Origin: PGYU01 sp964637845
GTDB taxonomy: Bacteria > Bacteroidota > Ignavibacteria > Kapaibacteriales > UBA2268
Direction: 5' to 3'
DNA length: 64,000 bases
Assembly: GCA_964637845.1 (NCBI GenBank)
Contig: CAZWXI010000002.1
Location: forward strand, 30,782 to 94,781
Shown here: one piece after another, positions 8,884 to 18,279 of the stretch
Layout of the letters: every line of letters begins with the position of its first letter
How positions within the stretch are numbered: position 1 is the first letter of the stretch
The notes under the pieces: model-generated
The model's input: only the letters and a program-made list of their open reading frames with translations
The model's database searches: none
What the model was told of the DNA's origin: nothing
Position numbers and translations under genes: made by a program

Positions 8884-11800
8884 ATGCCTGCCTTTTTTAA
8901 AATACTTGCCACGCCGTTTATTTGGCTTTGTTCATTAGCTTTATCTTCCGGTGCTCCATCACCATTACCAATTGCTTCAACGCCACTTAATGAGTTTAAT
9001 CCGCTATCGTCTGCCTTAAACCCAAAACCTATTGACCAGAAATATTACATGCCTTATAGTTTGCATATAAAAACAAAATTTCATCTTGGTGAATTTACAA
9101 TGCAGAAAGACATGGAATCCTTGCTCGGATATGATATCATGCAATTAATAGGCGATTTCAAAATAGATGCACCATTTGCACAATATGTCTATAGCGACCT
9201 ACTATCCATTGACCATTTTGGAGTTTCCCGCATATATGAATTACATTATTCGGGTACAATAAATCCCTTTTTGATTTGTGAAATGCTGAAACAAAATCCT
9301 TATATCGAAAGTGTTGACCCGATTTTTATTCGCTATCAAGATGAGTTTATCCCCAATGACCCGCGGTTAAGCGAGCAGTATGCCATGACAGTTATGAAAG
9401 CAACTCAAGCATGGTCAATTTCCAAGGGCTCGGATAAAGTGATTATTGCTATAGTGGATTCCGGTACGGATTGGCAACATACAGACTTGTCCGCTAATAT
9501 TTGGATAAATCCAGGAGAAATTCCGGGAAACGGAATTGATGATGACGGTAACGGTAAAATTGACGACATTTATGGATGGGATTTCATCGGTAACATTACA
9601 ACTCAAGAGTACTTTCAAGGTGTTTTTAAGGAAAACAACGACCCTAAAAATCCTAACAATAATCACGGAACATTATCGGCTGGTTGTGCTTCAGCAGTTA
9701 CAAATAACGGTATTGGAATTGCATCGTTGGGCTATTCTGCAAAAATCATGTCCATAAAATGTTCAGCCGATAATCCTCAATTAAGAGGCATCTTGCGTGG
9801 CTATCAGGCAATTTTATATGCCGCAGCTTCGGGTGCGCATATCATAAACTGCAGTTGGGGTGGTCCGGGTAGAAGTTCGGCTGAGCAGGATATTATAAAC
9901 CAAGTTACGGCTATGGGGGTGCTTGTTGTGGCATCAGCAGGTAATGACGCTTCAAACAATGACATTCTTGACTACTATCCCTGTAATTATGTAAATGTGT
10001 TATCAGTTGGGGCCAGTGCGTCAAATGATAGACCAGCCAATTTCAGTAACTATGGTCATAACGTTAATGTATTTGCCCCCGGTGCAAGCATATTGTCTAC
10101 AACATTGAACAACGGATTTACTCGTGCTGACGGTACATCATTTTCAGCACCTATTGTAGCCGGACTCGCCTCTCTTGTGAAGTCAATTCACCCCGAATGG
10201 TCACCGATGCAAATCGCTCGTCAAATTCGTAGCACGTCAGATAATATTCTTTCTCTTCAAAATCCTGTACTCAGACCACTTTTCTATGGCAGAGCAAATG
10301 CCGAAAAAGCCATAAAGTACAATAATCCTGAATTCCCCGATTTAACTGTGCCGGGATTCTATTGCACTTCTTTCAAAGTTAATGGACAAGTTGGAGCTAT
10401 CATCAATTATGCTCTATCCAAAGTTGTTTTGAATGTCACGAATTTTCTGTCGCCGGCACAAAATACCAAAATCATACTATCACCCTATCGCGATTTCGTT
10501 GATATAAAGACAAATGAAATTGAAGCAGGCAATTTTGGCAATTTAGAAACAAAAGAAATTGAAGTTGAATTACAACTAAAAGCTAATACCCCATGGTACG
10601 ATGGCTTTATTGAATTGCTGGTTACTTACCAAAGCGGTGATTATGTTGATTATCAACTCATTTCTATTCCGGTACGATTACAATCGGCAAGCAAATACAC
10701 AGTGACTCAAACATTTAGTCCCTCTAATTTCATTACTTGGTATGGAGCACATACTCCAAGCAAAAACATCTTTTGGGCAGTTGGAAATGTACCCGGGCAA
10801 GGTAGCGTATTTTATAAAGTTGGCGGACAAACTCGATTTAACTTATTTACAAGCGAACCCGCTTATTGCGTGTATGCTTTTAATGAAAATTTAGCATTTT
10901 TCGGAAGCGGGCCAACAAACGGAGCAGCAAAAATTTGGCGTACCACAGATGGAGGAGTGGGTTGGGCTTCGGTACCCGTGAACACCATTACACCTTTTGT
11001 TAACTCAGTACATTTTTATGACAACGATAATGGTATCTTTCTCGGTGACCCTGCATCTAACCTATGGGGTATTGCGGCAACCAACAACGGAGGTTCTGAT
11101 TGGACAAGACTAACCAGTATACCGCCACCTTTGAGCAATGAAACAGGATATGTGGAATCAGTTGCTTATTATGCTAACTCAATTTGGTTTGGTACATCAT
11201 CGGGGAGAGTGTTCCGTTCAACTGACAGAGGTCAAATCTGGGAGCTTTCTGATTTACACTTGGGAGGTTCTATCTCAAAAATGGATTTCTTAAACAATAA
11301 CATCGGTTTTGTTGTTTATCAGGAAGTACCAAACGGAACAGCGGGGGACCAATATTTAGCCACTACTAATGACGGTGGCAAGACATGGACAAAGCGTGTA
11401 TTCAATTTCACCGCTAATCAGATTTTGCCAATTTCGGTTTATGCGATCCGCGATGCCGACTTATTCGCAATTACCTCTGTAAACGGCTCGGTCTTCATCT
11501 CAGGCGATATGGGACTCACATTTAAGCCACAGTTAACAAGACAATCAACAAGTTTGAACGTCGGAACGGGCTTTTCACAAGGTTCTCAAGTAAGATTATG
11601 GAGTGCGGGGCGCGTTTCAGTCGGATTTCTTGATTTCGAAGTTACACCTATAAATATTCGAAAAGAGATTACTGTGGTTAACGAAACACCGGTAAACTTC
11701 GGGCGCCTTGATACAAATCAAAACCTAATTAAACGAATTGACTTCCGAAATGACGGCAATGTACGACTTACGTTCGAATCATTCGACATAATACCCGGAC

Positions 11801-12258
11801 TGAATGTTTCCCCCGATGAGTTCAGAATTATCTTCAATCGTCCTACTGAACTTATACCGGGCGAATCCGCAGGTCTTACGGTTCGTTTTCAACCCAAAGT
11901 ATATGGTTCGAGAAGTGCCGTATTAATAGTGAAATCGGATTCGGAGCCTGCCGAATTAACTGTTGAATTAGTCGGAGAAGGAACCGACGATATTTCATCT
12001 GTTTATGAAGATGCTTCCAATTTGATTTATATCAGTCCTAATCCAGCAGGTGAGTTGATTCAAATAATACACAATATCCCTGGTATAAGTGAATTGAAAA
12101 TTTTTGACCTTTCGGGTAAGGAAATGTTGAATTATTCTTATCCGGGCGATACTTTGCGTTATGAAATCAATATAACGGAATTACCCGTAGGTGCCTATTA
12201 CATAGTCATTACAAACAAGAATGGACAAAAGTATTCTAAGCAATTTATAAAAAATTAA
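8884..12258 (+). CDS. Secreted S8 subtilisin-like peptidase with T9SS sorting domain
   Basis: Exported serine peptidase, predicted to reach the cell surface or medium through the T9SS. An N-terminal signal peptide comes first, followed by a propeptide-like region (~60-155). The S8 domain has Asp192 (IAIVDSGTDW), His261 (NNHGTLSAG), the oxyanion Asn354 (ASAGN) and Ser419 (DGTSFSAP). A calcium-loop-like insert (DDDGNGKIDD, ~219-228) lies between Asp and His. Residues ~610-900 contain repeated TTDGG/STDRG/TNDGGKTW blades like BNR/Ycf48 propellers. Next comes an Ig-like (ASH-type) segment. The last ~80 residues are a T9SS type A tail (ISPNPAGELIQI ... LPVGAYYIVITNKNGQ). A TAGGAG Shine-Dalgarno lies about 10 nt before ATG. 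The gene sits directly upstream of porU. Substrate unknown; the activity call is strong because the triad is intact. Confidence 0.95.
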   Translation: MPAFFKILATPFIWLCSLALSSGAPSPLPIASTPLNEFNPLSSALNPKPIDQKYYMPYSLHIKTKFHLGEFTMQKDMESLLGYDIMQLIGDFKIDAPFAQYVYSDLLSIDHFGVSRIYELHYSGTINPFLICEMLKQNPYIESVDPIFIRYQDEFIPNDPRLSEQYAMTVMKATQAWSISKGSDKVIIAIVDSGTDWQHTDLSANIWINPGEIPGNGIDDDGNGKIDDIYGWDFIGNITTQEYFQGVFKENNDPKNPNNNHGTLSAGCASAVTNNGIGIASLGYSAKIMSIKCSADNPQLRGILRGYQAILYAAASGAHIINCSWGGPGRSSAEQDIINQVTAMGVLVVASAGNDASNNDILDYYPCNYVNVLSVGASASNDRPANFSNYGHNVNVFAPGASILSTTLNNGFTRADGTSFSAPIVAGLASLVKSIHPEWSPMQIARQIRSTSDNILSLQNPVLRPLFYGRANAEKAIKYNNPEFPDLTVPGFYCTSFKVNGQVGAIINYALSKVVLNVTNFLSPAQNTKIILSPYRDFVDIKTNEIEAGNFGNLETKEIEVELQLKANTPWYDGFIELLVTYQSGDYVDYQLISIPVRLQSASKYTVTQTFSPSNFITWYGAHTPSKNIFWAVGNVPGQGSVFYKVGGQTRFNLFTSEPAYCVYAFNENLAFFGSGPTNGAAKIWRTTDGGVGWASVPVNTITPFVNSVHFYDNDNGIFLGDPASNLWGIAATNNGGSDWTRLTSIPPPLSNETGYVESVAYYANSIWFGTSSGRVFRSTDRGQIWELSDLHLGGSISKMDFLNNNIGFVVYQEVPNGTAGDQYLATTNDGGKTWTKRVFNFTANQILPISVYAIRDADLFAITSVNGSVFISGDMGLTFKPQLTRQSTSLNVGTGFSQGSQVRLWSAGRVSVGFLDFEVTPINIRKEITVVNETPVNFGRLDTNQNLIKRIDFRNDGNVRLTFESFDIIPGLNVSPDEFRIIFNRPTELIPGESAGLTVRFQPKVYGSRSAVLIVKSDSEPAELTVELVGEGTDDISSVYEDASNLIYISPNPAGELIQIIHNIPGISELKIFDLSGKEMLNYSYPGDTLRYEINITELPVGAYYIVITNKNGQKYSKQFIKN

Positions 12259-12506
12259 CTATTGATAGTACTATCGCCGGAGTCATTATTTCGTAAATAA
12301 TAGCATTTATAATGAATCTAAAATCGTAATACACTCCGGCAATGTAAAAAAAATAATTTTGTAGTTAAATTATAATTTGTTAGTTTCGTCATTATCGAAA
12401 AAACCAAGGAAGATTATTGATTTTTTCTACAGATTTAGTTTGATGTATGAGGATGGTGTAACAAATCGAGAGTTCGATTGTTATTATATTATTTAGCAAA
12501 CTAATT
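12259..12506 (+). other. Intergenic region with nested inverted repeats ahead of porU
   Basis: No ORF is supported here. It contains an 8-bp inverted repeat, GCCGGAGT (12276-12283) with ACTCCGGC (12333-12340). Inside it is a perfect hairpin, ATTATTT-CGT-AAATAAT (12285-12301). A second small hairpin, AATCGA-GAGT-TCGATT, lies at 12464-12479, 27 bp before the porU ATG. The outer stem is GC-rich in an AT-rich setting but is not followed by a T-run on the + strand, so it is not a textbook terminator. It may be a 3'-end structure of the subtilase transcript or a leader structure of porU. A TAATTTTG match (12354-12361) fits the -7 consensus, but I found no matching -33 element. Confidence 0.5.
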
Positions 12507-15500
12507 ATGGGAAAAATCATGATAGATAAATTTAGAAATATTATTTTCTTACTACTTGGTTGTTTAACCACAGTAGTTCTTCATTCGCAAACCGTCATAT
12601 TAGATGGCAATAGTGCTTATGTAAAATACATTCCGAAGTTGACTACTCAAAAAATTATAACTTCGTCCGCCGGAGATGTATTTCTATATCCTGACTATCA
12701 TTCAACAGTAGTGAATTCTCTACAAGAAGGTGAGCCGTTTGTGCAATACCTACCTGTAAATTTCATTGTTCCCGGTCCTGATTTATTCTCAGCCGAACTT
12801 ATCAAATACTATTATACCGAAGTCAATGCTTATCGCATTATCCCGTTTGATTACGAAATGATGTCACAACAAAACTTTTCTGATATAGAACTATCAGAAC
12901 GCTATTTCGAATATAGTTTCCCCGAAAGATTTTTCGAGATGAATTATTTAGGTATTTCTACTGACCACCATTTAGCTCAATTGAGAGTTTATCCCTACAA
13001 AATTGAAAACGGTAGTCTTTTTATGCTTGACTCTATTGAAATTAAAGTTAATTTTAGACCATATTATGAGCAACAAGGTGCGCCGATTCTCAACACTGTC
13101 ACTACAGCTGTCAACCTTGAACAGGCAAGATTTTGGGGGATTAGCACTAAATCTCAAACAAAAGACATACCTAACTTACTTGAAAACGATATCATCCGTG
13201 ACCTAAGGGAAGTTTCATCGGGAAATTGGCTCAAAATCAGTCTGAATGAAGAGGGAATATACAGAATAGATGCTTCACAACTGAGTTCTTCGGGTGCGAA
13301 TATTGCATCAATTAATCCCGCAACTATTAAACTCTTTGGTAAAGGCGGACGTGAACTTTCTGAGCTTGTAAGCGATGCCCTAAATAATGACTTAGACGAA
13401 CAAGCTATTTACGTTTTCACGAAGCCCGACGGCACACTTGATTATATTGTATTCTATGGCGCTCCTACGGTCGGTTTCGAGAAATTCGGAAGCAGGATTC
13501 GGCATTTTAAAAATAATTATACAAACGAAACACATTATTTGCTCACATGGGGGGGGAGAAACGGGAAAAGAGCAATATTTGCAAATGATGTTAACAAGGA
13601 AATAATTAACCGACCCACAAATTATGTACACAGAGTATTGTTTGACGAAGATTTATTAAGTCCGTATGTTCCTCCTGCAGGACGGATTTGGTTTGGTCGA
13701 ACTTTCTTCTCAAATCCGTTCAATCCGATAATGCTCCACAACCTTGATAGGACAGGAACAATTTTTTATAGATTAGGATTGGCACACAACTCTGATTCCG
13801 GGGGAAATTTCAATATTTTCGAAGGTAGCGAGCAAATTGGTACGTTAAATTTAAGACCAATATCAAGATATATTTTTGCAATCAGAGGTTTTGGTGAATA
13901 CACGCTACCTGCAAATAAAATCGGCAACGACAACCGAAGCATGATAAACCTAAAATATAATAATCCAAATTTAAGTAGCTCCATAGCATATTTTGATTTT
14001 TTCGAGATCCACTATCCCCGCAGTTTTTATGCAATTGACAATGAATTATCCTTTCTTGCTGATACAAATCTAAACGGAGTAACTGAATTTACGATTAATG
14101 GATTTTCAGGTCAAACAATTTTCGGATTTGAAGTATCAAATCCTGCTAATCCCCAAGCAATTAAAAATACTGCCGTTACAGGTGGTATGTTTAAATTTGT
14201 TCAAGAACTCGAAAGAGGAGACTATAAAAAATACTATATTTCCGCGAAAGTCAAAAGCCCCAAAATATTACCTACCGAACTTGCTAACTTACGCGGTAAT
14301 AAATACAATGCCGATGTAATTGTTCTTACGCATCCCGATTTATTGGCATCAGCCAATGAATTCAAGGATTATCGCGAAAGCACATCAAATTTAAAAATTC
14401 AGATAGTGTTAACAAATCATGTTTACAACGAGTTTTCATGTGGGGCACCTGATGTGGCGGCTCTTCGAGATTATGTTGCATACGCTTGGCATAATTGGGA
14501 TGTAAAACCACGTTACCTCGTATTGTGGGGGGATGGACATTACGATATGAAAAATTTAGCTACTTCAAAAACAAACCATATTCCTGCACACCAGTCCTTT
14601 GTGTATTATCTCGAAAGTTTCGACGAGATCCACAGCGCTTGGTCCTCGGACGATTTTTACGGATTGATTGTTGGTAATGATGATCTATTAGACATCAGTA
14701 TTGGCAGAATTACAATAGAAAGTAATGAAGAAGGTAGAACTTTTTTAAATAAATTAAAGCATTACGAGAATAATTCATCTTTAGACCAGTGGCGTACAAA
14801 TATAATTTTACTTGCCGATGATGGTCCAACACAAGGTAAAGCCTACGAAGGTACATTACACACAGGGCAGTCGGAAGTTTTGGCAAACGATGTAATTAAT
14901 ATTTACGGTAAAGACATGCAGTATGATAAATTGTATCTTGTCGAATACCCTACAGAAAATATTCCCAACGGTCGTCTAAAACCCAAAGTAAATCAGGACT
15001 TACTCAGCAAAGTTAACACTACGGGTGGATTATTATTGAATTGGGTTGGTCACGGTAATCCGCGGATTTGGGCACATGAGCAAATATTGGAACGAGATGT
15101 TACCATACCGCAAATGACCAATTATGATAAATTGTTTTTCTTGATTGCTGCTACTTGTGATTTCGGTCGATTTGATAATCCCGAAACAAGATCCGGAGCG
15201 GAGGAAATGGTTTTGAGTAGAAGAGGAGCTGCAATTGCATCATTCTCGGCTACCCGAATCGTGTATTCGCAATTTAACGCTGAGCTAGCATATCAGTTAT
15301 ACAGACTCATGTTAAGCCGAAATTCAGATAATAATGAGTATTATCCCTTAGGAGATATTATTCGATTACTGAAGCAGGATTTCACGGGCGTTAATGACAA
15401 AAAATATTTTTTACTTGGCGACCCGACGATGAAATTGCTTTTACCCGAAAACCGAGTACATATTGATATTATAAACGGCATAAATTTAAATGAAACAGCT

Positions 15501-16541
15501 AATGAAACTATCGAAATTCCTGCTCTGTCAGAAGTCACGATACAAGGTCGTATAACATATCCCGATGGCATTACTCCCAAACATGATTTCAACGGAACAA
15601 TTCTGATAACACTAAGAGACGGCGACATCGAATATCGAATCACGGAATATTTCTTGGGTATTCCGCGGGACCAATTCTATTTCCGGAAACTCGGTCCTGC
15701 CTTGAATCGCAGTTCATATGTTGTTGAAAACGGCATGTTTACAGCAAATTTTATTATTCCAAAAGACATCAGCTTTAGTCCGAATCGAGGCAGACTTTTT
15801 GTTTATGCCTATTCCAATGATGGACAATTTGCGAAAGGTTCATACCATAATCTAAGAATCGATGGATATGACGCTACGAGCATCGAAGACCGAGATGGTC
15901 CGAAAATTGATTTATATTTAGATTCGAGGAATTTCATTGCAGGCGATATTGTGACATCAAAACCGAAATTGATTGTTGATTTATTTGACGACTCCGGTAT
16001 AAACACCACAGGATTGGGTATCGGTCATAAAATAGAGGCATGGATTGACAATTCTCCAATTTCGATAGATTTAACAAATAGATTTACTACATCTTTAGTT
16101 GATTCGCGTAGTGGAGCTGCCGAAACTTTTCTTTTCGGTTTAACACCCGGAAGACACACTGTCAGAGTCAGAGCTTGGGATGTTTTCAATAACTTCTCTG
16201 TGGCTGAAACCTATTTCTTTATATCGTCCGCCGGAGACGGTTCGCTTGCAAACATCAAATACAATTATCCCAATCCGTTCTCTGATGACACCAAATTCAT
16301 AATGAATCACAACATGCCGCCTCCATTTGAAGCTCGATTAAAAGTTTTTTCTACCGATGGTGTACTCGTTCGTGACATTAAAACGTCTGTAAATACGTAT
16401 CATACATCTGAAATTACTTGGGATGGGAAAGATAATTTAGGCAATGCGGTTTCACAAGGTGTGTACATAATTCAGATTGAAATACCAACTGAAAATGGCG
16501 ATTGGACTATTGTATTATCCAAAGCCGTAAAATTAAATTAG
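12507..16541 (+). CDS. porU: T9SS sortase PorU (C25 gingipain-like transpeptidase)
   Basis: Outer-membrane-associated cysteine peptidase of the T9SS. PorU removes the C-terminal sorting domain of cargo proteins and, in Porphyromonas, attaches them to anionic lipopolysaccharide. An N-terminal signal peptide (IIFLLLGCLTTVVLHSQT) precedes a long PorU-specific N-terminal region. The C25 domain follows, with YLVLWGDGHYD, the catalytic His849 (NWVGHGNPRIWAHE) and Cys884 (IAATCDFGRFD). A FlgD-like Ig C-terminal domain (YPNPFSDDTKF ... GVYIIQIE) closes it. At 1344 residues it is in the PorU range. ATG at 12519 is an alternative start that would still leave a signal peptide. It is followed 48 bp later by porV, the conserved partner order. 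In this lineage PorU may carry its own FlgD-type tail; that is an observation, not a functional claim. Confidence 0.94.
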   Translation: MGKIMIDKFRNIIFLLLGCLTTVVLHSQTVILDGNSAYVKYIPKLTTQKIITSSAGDVFLYPDYHSTVVNSLQEGEPFVQYLPVNFIVPGPDLFSAELIKYYYTEVNAYRIIPFDYEMMSQQNFSDIELSERYFEYSFPERFFEMNYLGISTDHHLAQLRVYPYKIENGSLFMLDSIEIKVNFRPYYEQQGAPILNTVTTAVNLEQARFWGISTKSQTKDIPNLLENDIIRDLREVSSGNWLKISLNEEGIYRIDASQLSSSGANIASINPATIKLFGKGGRELSELVSDALNNDLDEQAIYVFTKPDGTLDYIVFYGAPTVGFEKFGSRIRHFKNNYTNETHYLLTWGGRNGKRAIFANDVNKEIINRPTNYVHRVLFDEDLLSPYVPPAGRIWFGRTFFSNPFNPIMLHNLDRTGTIFYRLGLAHNSDSGGNFNIFEGSEQIGTLNLRPISRYIFAIRGFGEYTLPANKIGNDNRSMINLKYNNPNLSSSIAYFDFFEIHYPRSFYAIDNELSFLADTNLNGVTEFTINGFSGQTIFGFEVSNPANPQAIKNTAVTGGMFKFVQELERGDYKKYYISAKVKSPKILPTELANLRGNKYNADVIVLTHPDLLASANEFKDYRESTSNLKIQIVLTNHVYNEFSCGAPDVAALRDYVAYAWHNWDVKPRYLVLWGDGHYDMKNLATSKTNHIPAHQSFVYYLESFDEIHSAWSSDDFYGLIVGNDDLLDISIGRITIESNEEGRTFLNKLKHYENNSSLDQWRTNIILLADDGPTQGKAYEGTLHTGQSEVLANDVINIYGKDMQYDKLYLVEYPTENIPNGRLKPKVNQDLLSKVNTTGGLLLNWVGHGNPRIWAHEQILERDVTIPQMTNYDKLFFLIAATCDFGRFDNPETRSGAEEMVLSRRGAAIASFSATRIVYSQFNAELAYQLYRLMLSRNSDNNEYYPLGDIIRLLKQDFTGVNDKKYFLLGDPTMKLLLPENRVHIDIINGINLNETANETIEIPALSEVTIQGRITYPDGITPKHDFNGTILITLRDGDIEYRITEYFLGIPRDQFYFRKLGPALNRSSYVVENGMFTANFIIPKDISFSPNRGRLFVYAYSNDGQFAKGSYHNLRIDGYDATSIEDRDGPKIDLYLDSRNFIAGDIVTSKPKLIVDLFDDSGINTTGLGIGHKIEAWIDNSPISIDLTNRFTTSLVDSRSGAAETFLFGLTPGRHTVRVRAWDVFNNFSVAETYFFISSAGDGSLANIKYNYPNPFSDDTKFIMNHNMPPPFEARLKVFSTDGVLVRDIKTSVNTYHTSEITWDGKDNLGNAVSQGVYIIQIEIPTENGDWTIVLSKAVKLN

Positions 16542-16589
16542 ATAATAAAATATTAGAAATATGAATAAAGTTTTTGGAGGTTTAATCTC

Positions 16590-17699
16590 ATGAAATCATC
16601 ATTGAAAATGGCTTTGATGGCTGTGTTTATTTTGACAACTACTGTACCCATAGAAGTTTTCTCGCAAGCAGGTGGTTCGGCAGTACCTTTCTTACTTATA
16701 TCGCCTGATGCCCGTTCAAGTGGACGCGGAGAAACAGGTACAGCTATCGCCGACGATATCAATGCCATTTACTGGAACCCCGCAGGTTTGGGCTTCTTGG
16801 ACTATTTCGATAACTACGATCAAAGCTTCGGCGTCCACGAAGATATTCCTTTCAGACAAGTTGCTCTTTCTTTTTCGCCTTGGTTGCCGCAATTCAATGC
16901 AGATTTATTCTATAGCTACGGCACAATTGGCCAATACTTCGAAGACCTCGACGGTACAGTTGCTTTCAATTTCATCTTTATGAATCTCGGTGAGTTTACG
17001 CGTACAGCATTTAACGGCGATGTTTTAGGCAAATTTATTTCGAATGAATTTTCTTTTGGTATATCATACGGTACTATTGTCGCCCCCGATTTGGGTGTAG
17101 GTTTCCAATTGCGGTATATACATTCCAATCTAACCCCTACATCTATTCAGACAGGGGGCGAAGCCGGTACGGGGATAAGTGCATCATTCGATTTAGGTGT
17201 ACTTTGGAAACCACAGAATATAGAATTCCTCGGTATCGGCGATAGACTATCGCTTGGAATAAATCTCAAGAATGTTGGGCCTAAAATCACATATATTCGT
17301 GAATCCGACCCAATCCCGACCACATTAAGACTTGGAACTGCCTACAAAGCTTACAGTGATGATTTTAACGAATTAACTCTTGCATTCGATATGGCAAAAA
17401 TGCTTGTCAAAAGAGATAGCCTTGGTTCTGATGCGCTTCCAAAGTCACTCGTTTCAGGATGGGATAACCCGGGTGCTGAATGGGCATTTGGTGCAGAATA
17501 CTGGTACCAAAAAGTTGTAGCTTTCCGACTTGGTTACTTCCTCGAACCCGCCGCTCAAGGCAATCGTAAATATTGGAACTTTGGAGCCGGTGTTCGTTAT
17601 GATATTTTTAAACTTGATTTCAGCTTTATTAATACAATTGAGGAAAATCACCCTCTCGCCAATACAATGCGATTCTCTATGCTTGTTGACTGGCGCTGA
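16590..17699 (+). CDS. porV: T9SS outer-membrane shuttle protein PorV
   Basis: Outer-membrane beta-barrel of the FadL-like family. PorV binds the C-terminal signal of T9SS cargo and carries it from the Sov translocon to PorU. It has a signal peptide (ALMAVFILTTTVPIEVFSQA), then the diagnostic PorV opening: PFLLISPDARSSGRGETGTA followed by the YWNPAGLGF motif. Alternating amphipathic beta strands run to the C-terminus, which ends in FSMLVDWR with the terminal aromatic-x-Arg typical of barrel proteins. Its 369 residues match the family. A strong GGAGG Shine-Dalgarno lies about 9 nt upstream of ATG, unusually good for this genome and consistent with high expression. Co-transcription with porU is likely. 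Confidence 0.95.
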   Translation: MKSSLKMALMAVFILTTTVPIEVFSQAGGSAVPFLLISPDARSSGRGETGTAIADDINAIYWNPAGLGFLDYFDNYDQSFGVHEDIPFRQVALSFSPWLPQFNADLFYSYGTIGQYFEDLDGTVAFNFIFMNLGEFTRTAFNGDVLGKFISNEFSFGISYGTIVAPDLGVGFQLRYIHSNLTPTSIQTGGEAGTGISASFDLGVLWKPQNIEFLGIGDRLSLGINLKNVGPKITYIRESDPIPTTLRLGTAYKAYSDDFNELTLAFDMAKMLVKRDSLGSDALPKSLVSGWDNPGAEWAFGAEYWYQKVVAFRLGYFLEPAAQGNRKYWNFGAGVRYDIFKLDFSFINTIEENHPLANTMRFSMLVDWR

Positions 17700-17761
17700 T
17701 AAGGAATAATAGCAGATTTTTTCCTGCAATTTTGGTATGTCTTTGGCTTCTGATATCAAAT

Positions 17762-18277
17762 TCAATCAGCCAAATTCTCCTTTTGGAAATATAGCTTCGG
17801 AAATAGGAAGAATCTCAATTTGCCGTTTTCATTTGTTATTTTAGCCCACGTATCAATTTCGAAATCTATACAAACAACCCCACAAGTAGGCACATTATCA
17901 AAATATTCTCCCGTGAAATAACTTGATAATGAAGTTATGTCAGGGTTGTGACCGAACAGTAATGCTATATTGTGATTATCATCGAAAGTAGATAAGATTT
18001 TTTTAACATAAGCCATACCTTTCTCATATACACCTAAATCAAATTTGATGTTTTTGCTATCATAATCTAATTGTTGTGCAAAATACAATGCAGTACTTTT
18101 AGCTCTGACAGCAGGGGAGGACAATATAAAATCGGGGACTATTCCCTTTGATCTAATGACTTCTGCCATAAATGGTGCATCGCGATTACCCCTTTTATTC
18201 AAAGGTCGCTCAAAATCACTCCAATCGGGATTATCCCAACTTGATTTTGCATGTCTTACTAGTACAATGGTTTTCAT
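17762..18277 (-). CDS. sixA: SixA-like histidine phosphatase
   Basis: Member of the histidine phosphatase (branch 1) superfamily, close to SixA, which dephosphorylates phosphohistidine on phosphotransfer proteins. It has the N-terminal catalytic RHAKSSW, the second Arg motif SSPAVRAKST and the distal His in LLFGHNPDI. At 171 residues it is typical for SixA. It begins 2 nt after the stop of the LCP-family gene, so they form one transcript. The real substrate is not shown by sequence; small RHG proteins of this kind have varied targets. It converges on porV with about 60 bp between genes. Confidence 0.88.
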   Translation of the reverse strand: MKTIVLVRHAKSSWDNPDWSDFERPLNKRGNRDAPFMAEVIRSKGIVPDFILSSPAVRAKSTALYFAQQLDYDSKNIKFDLGVYEKGMAYVKKILSTFDDNHNIALLFGHNPDITSLSSYFTGEYFDNVPTCGVVCIDFEIDTWAKITNENGKLRFFLFPKLYFQKENLAD

Positions 18278-18279
18278 AA

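Noticed and set aside
17700..17761. Terminator between porV and the SixA-like gene
   Set aside because: Only a 4-bp stem (GCAG/CTGC) around a T-run is present, too weak to call.
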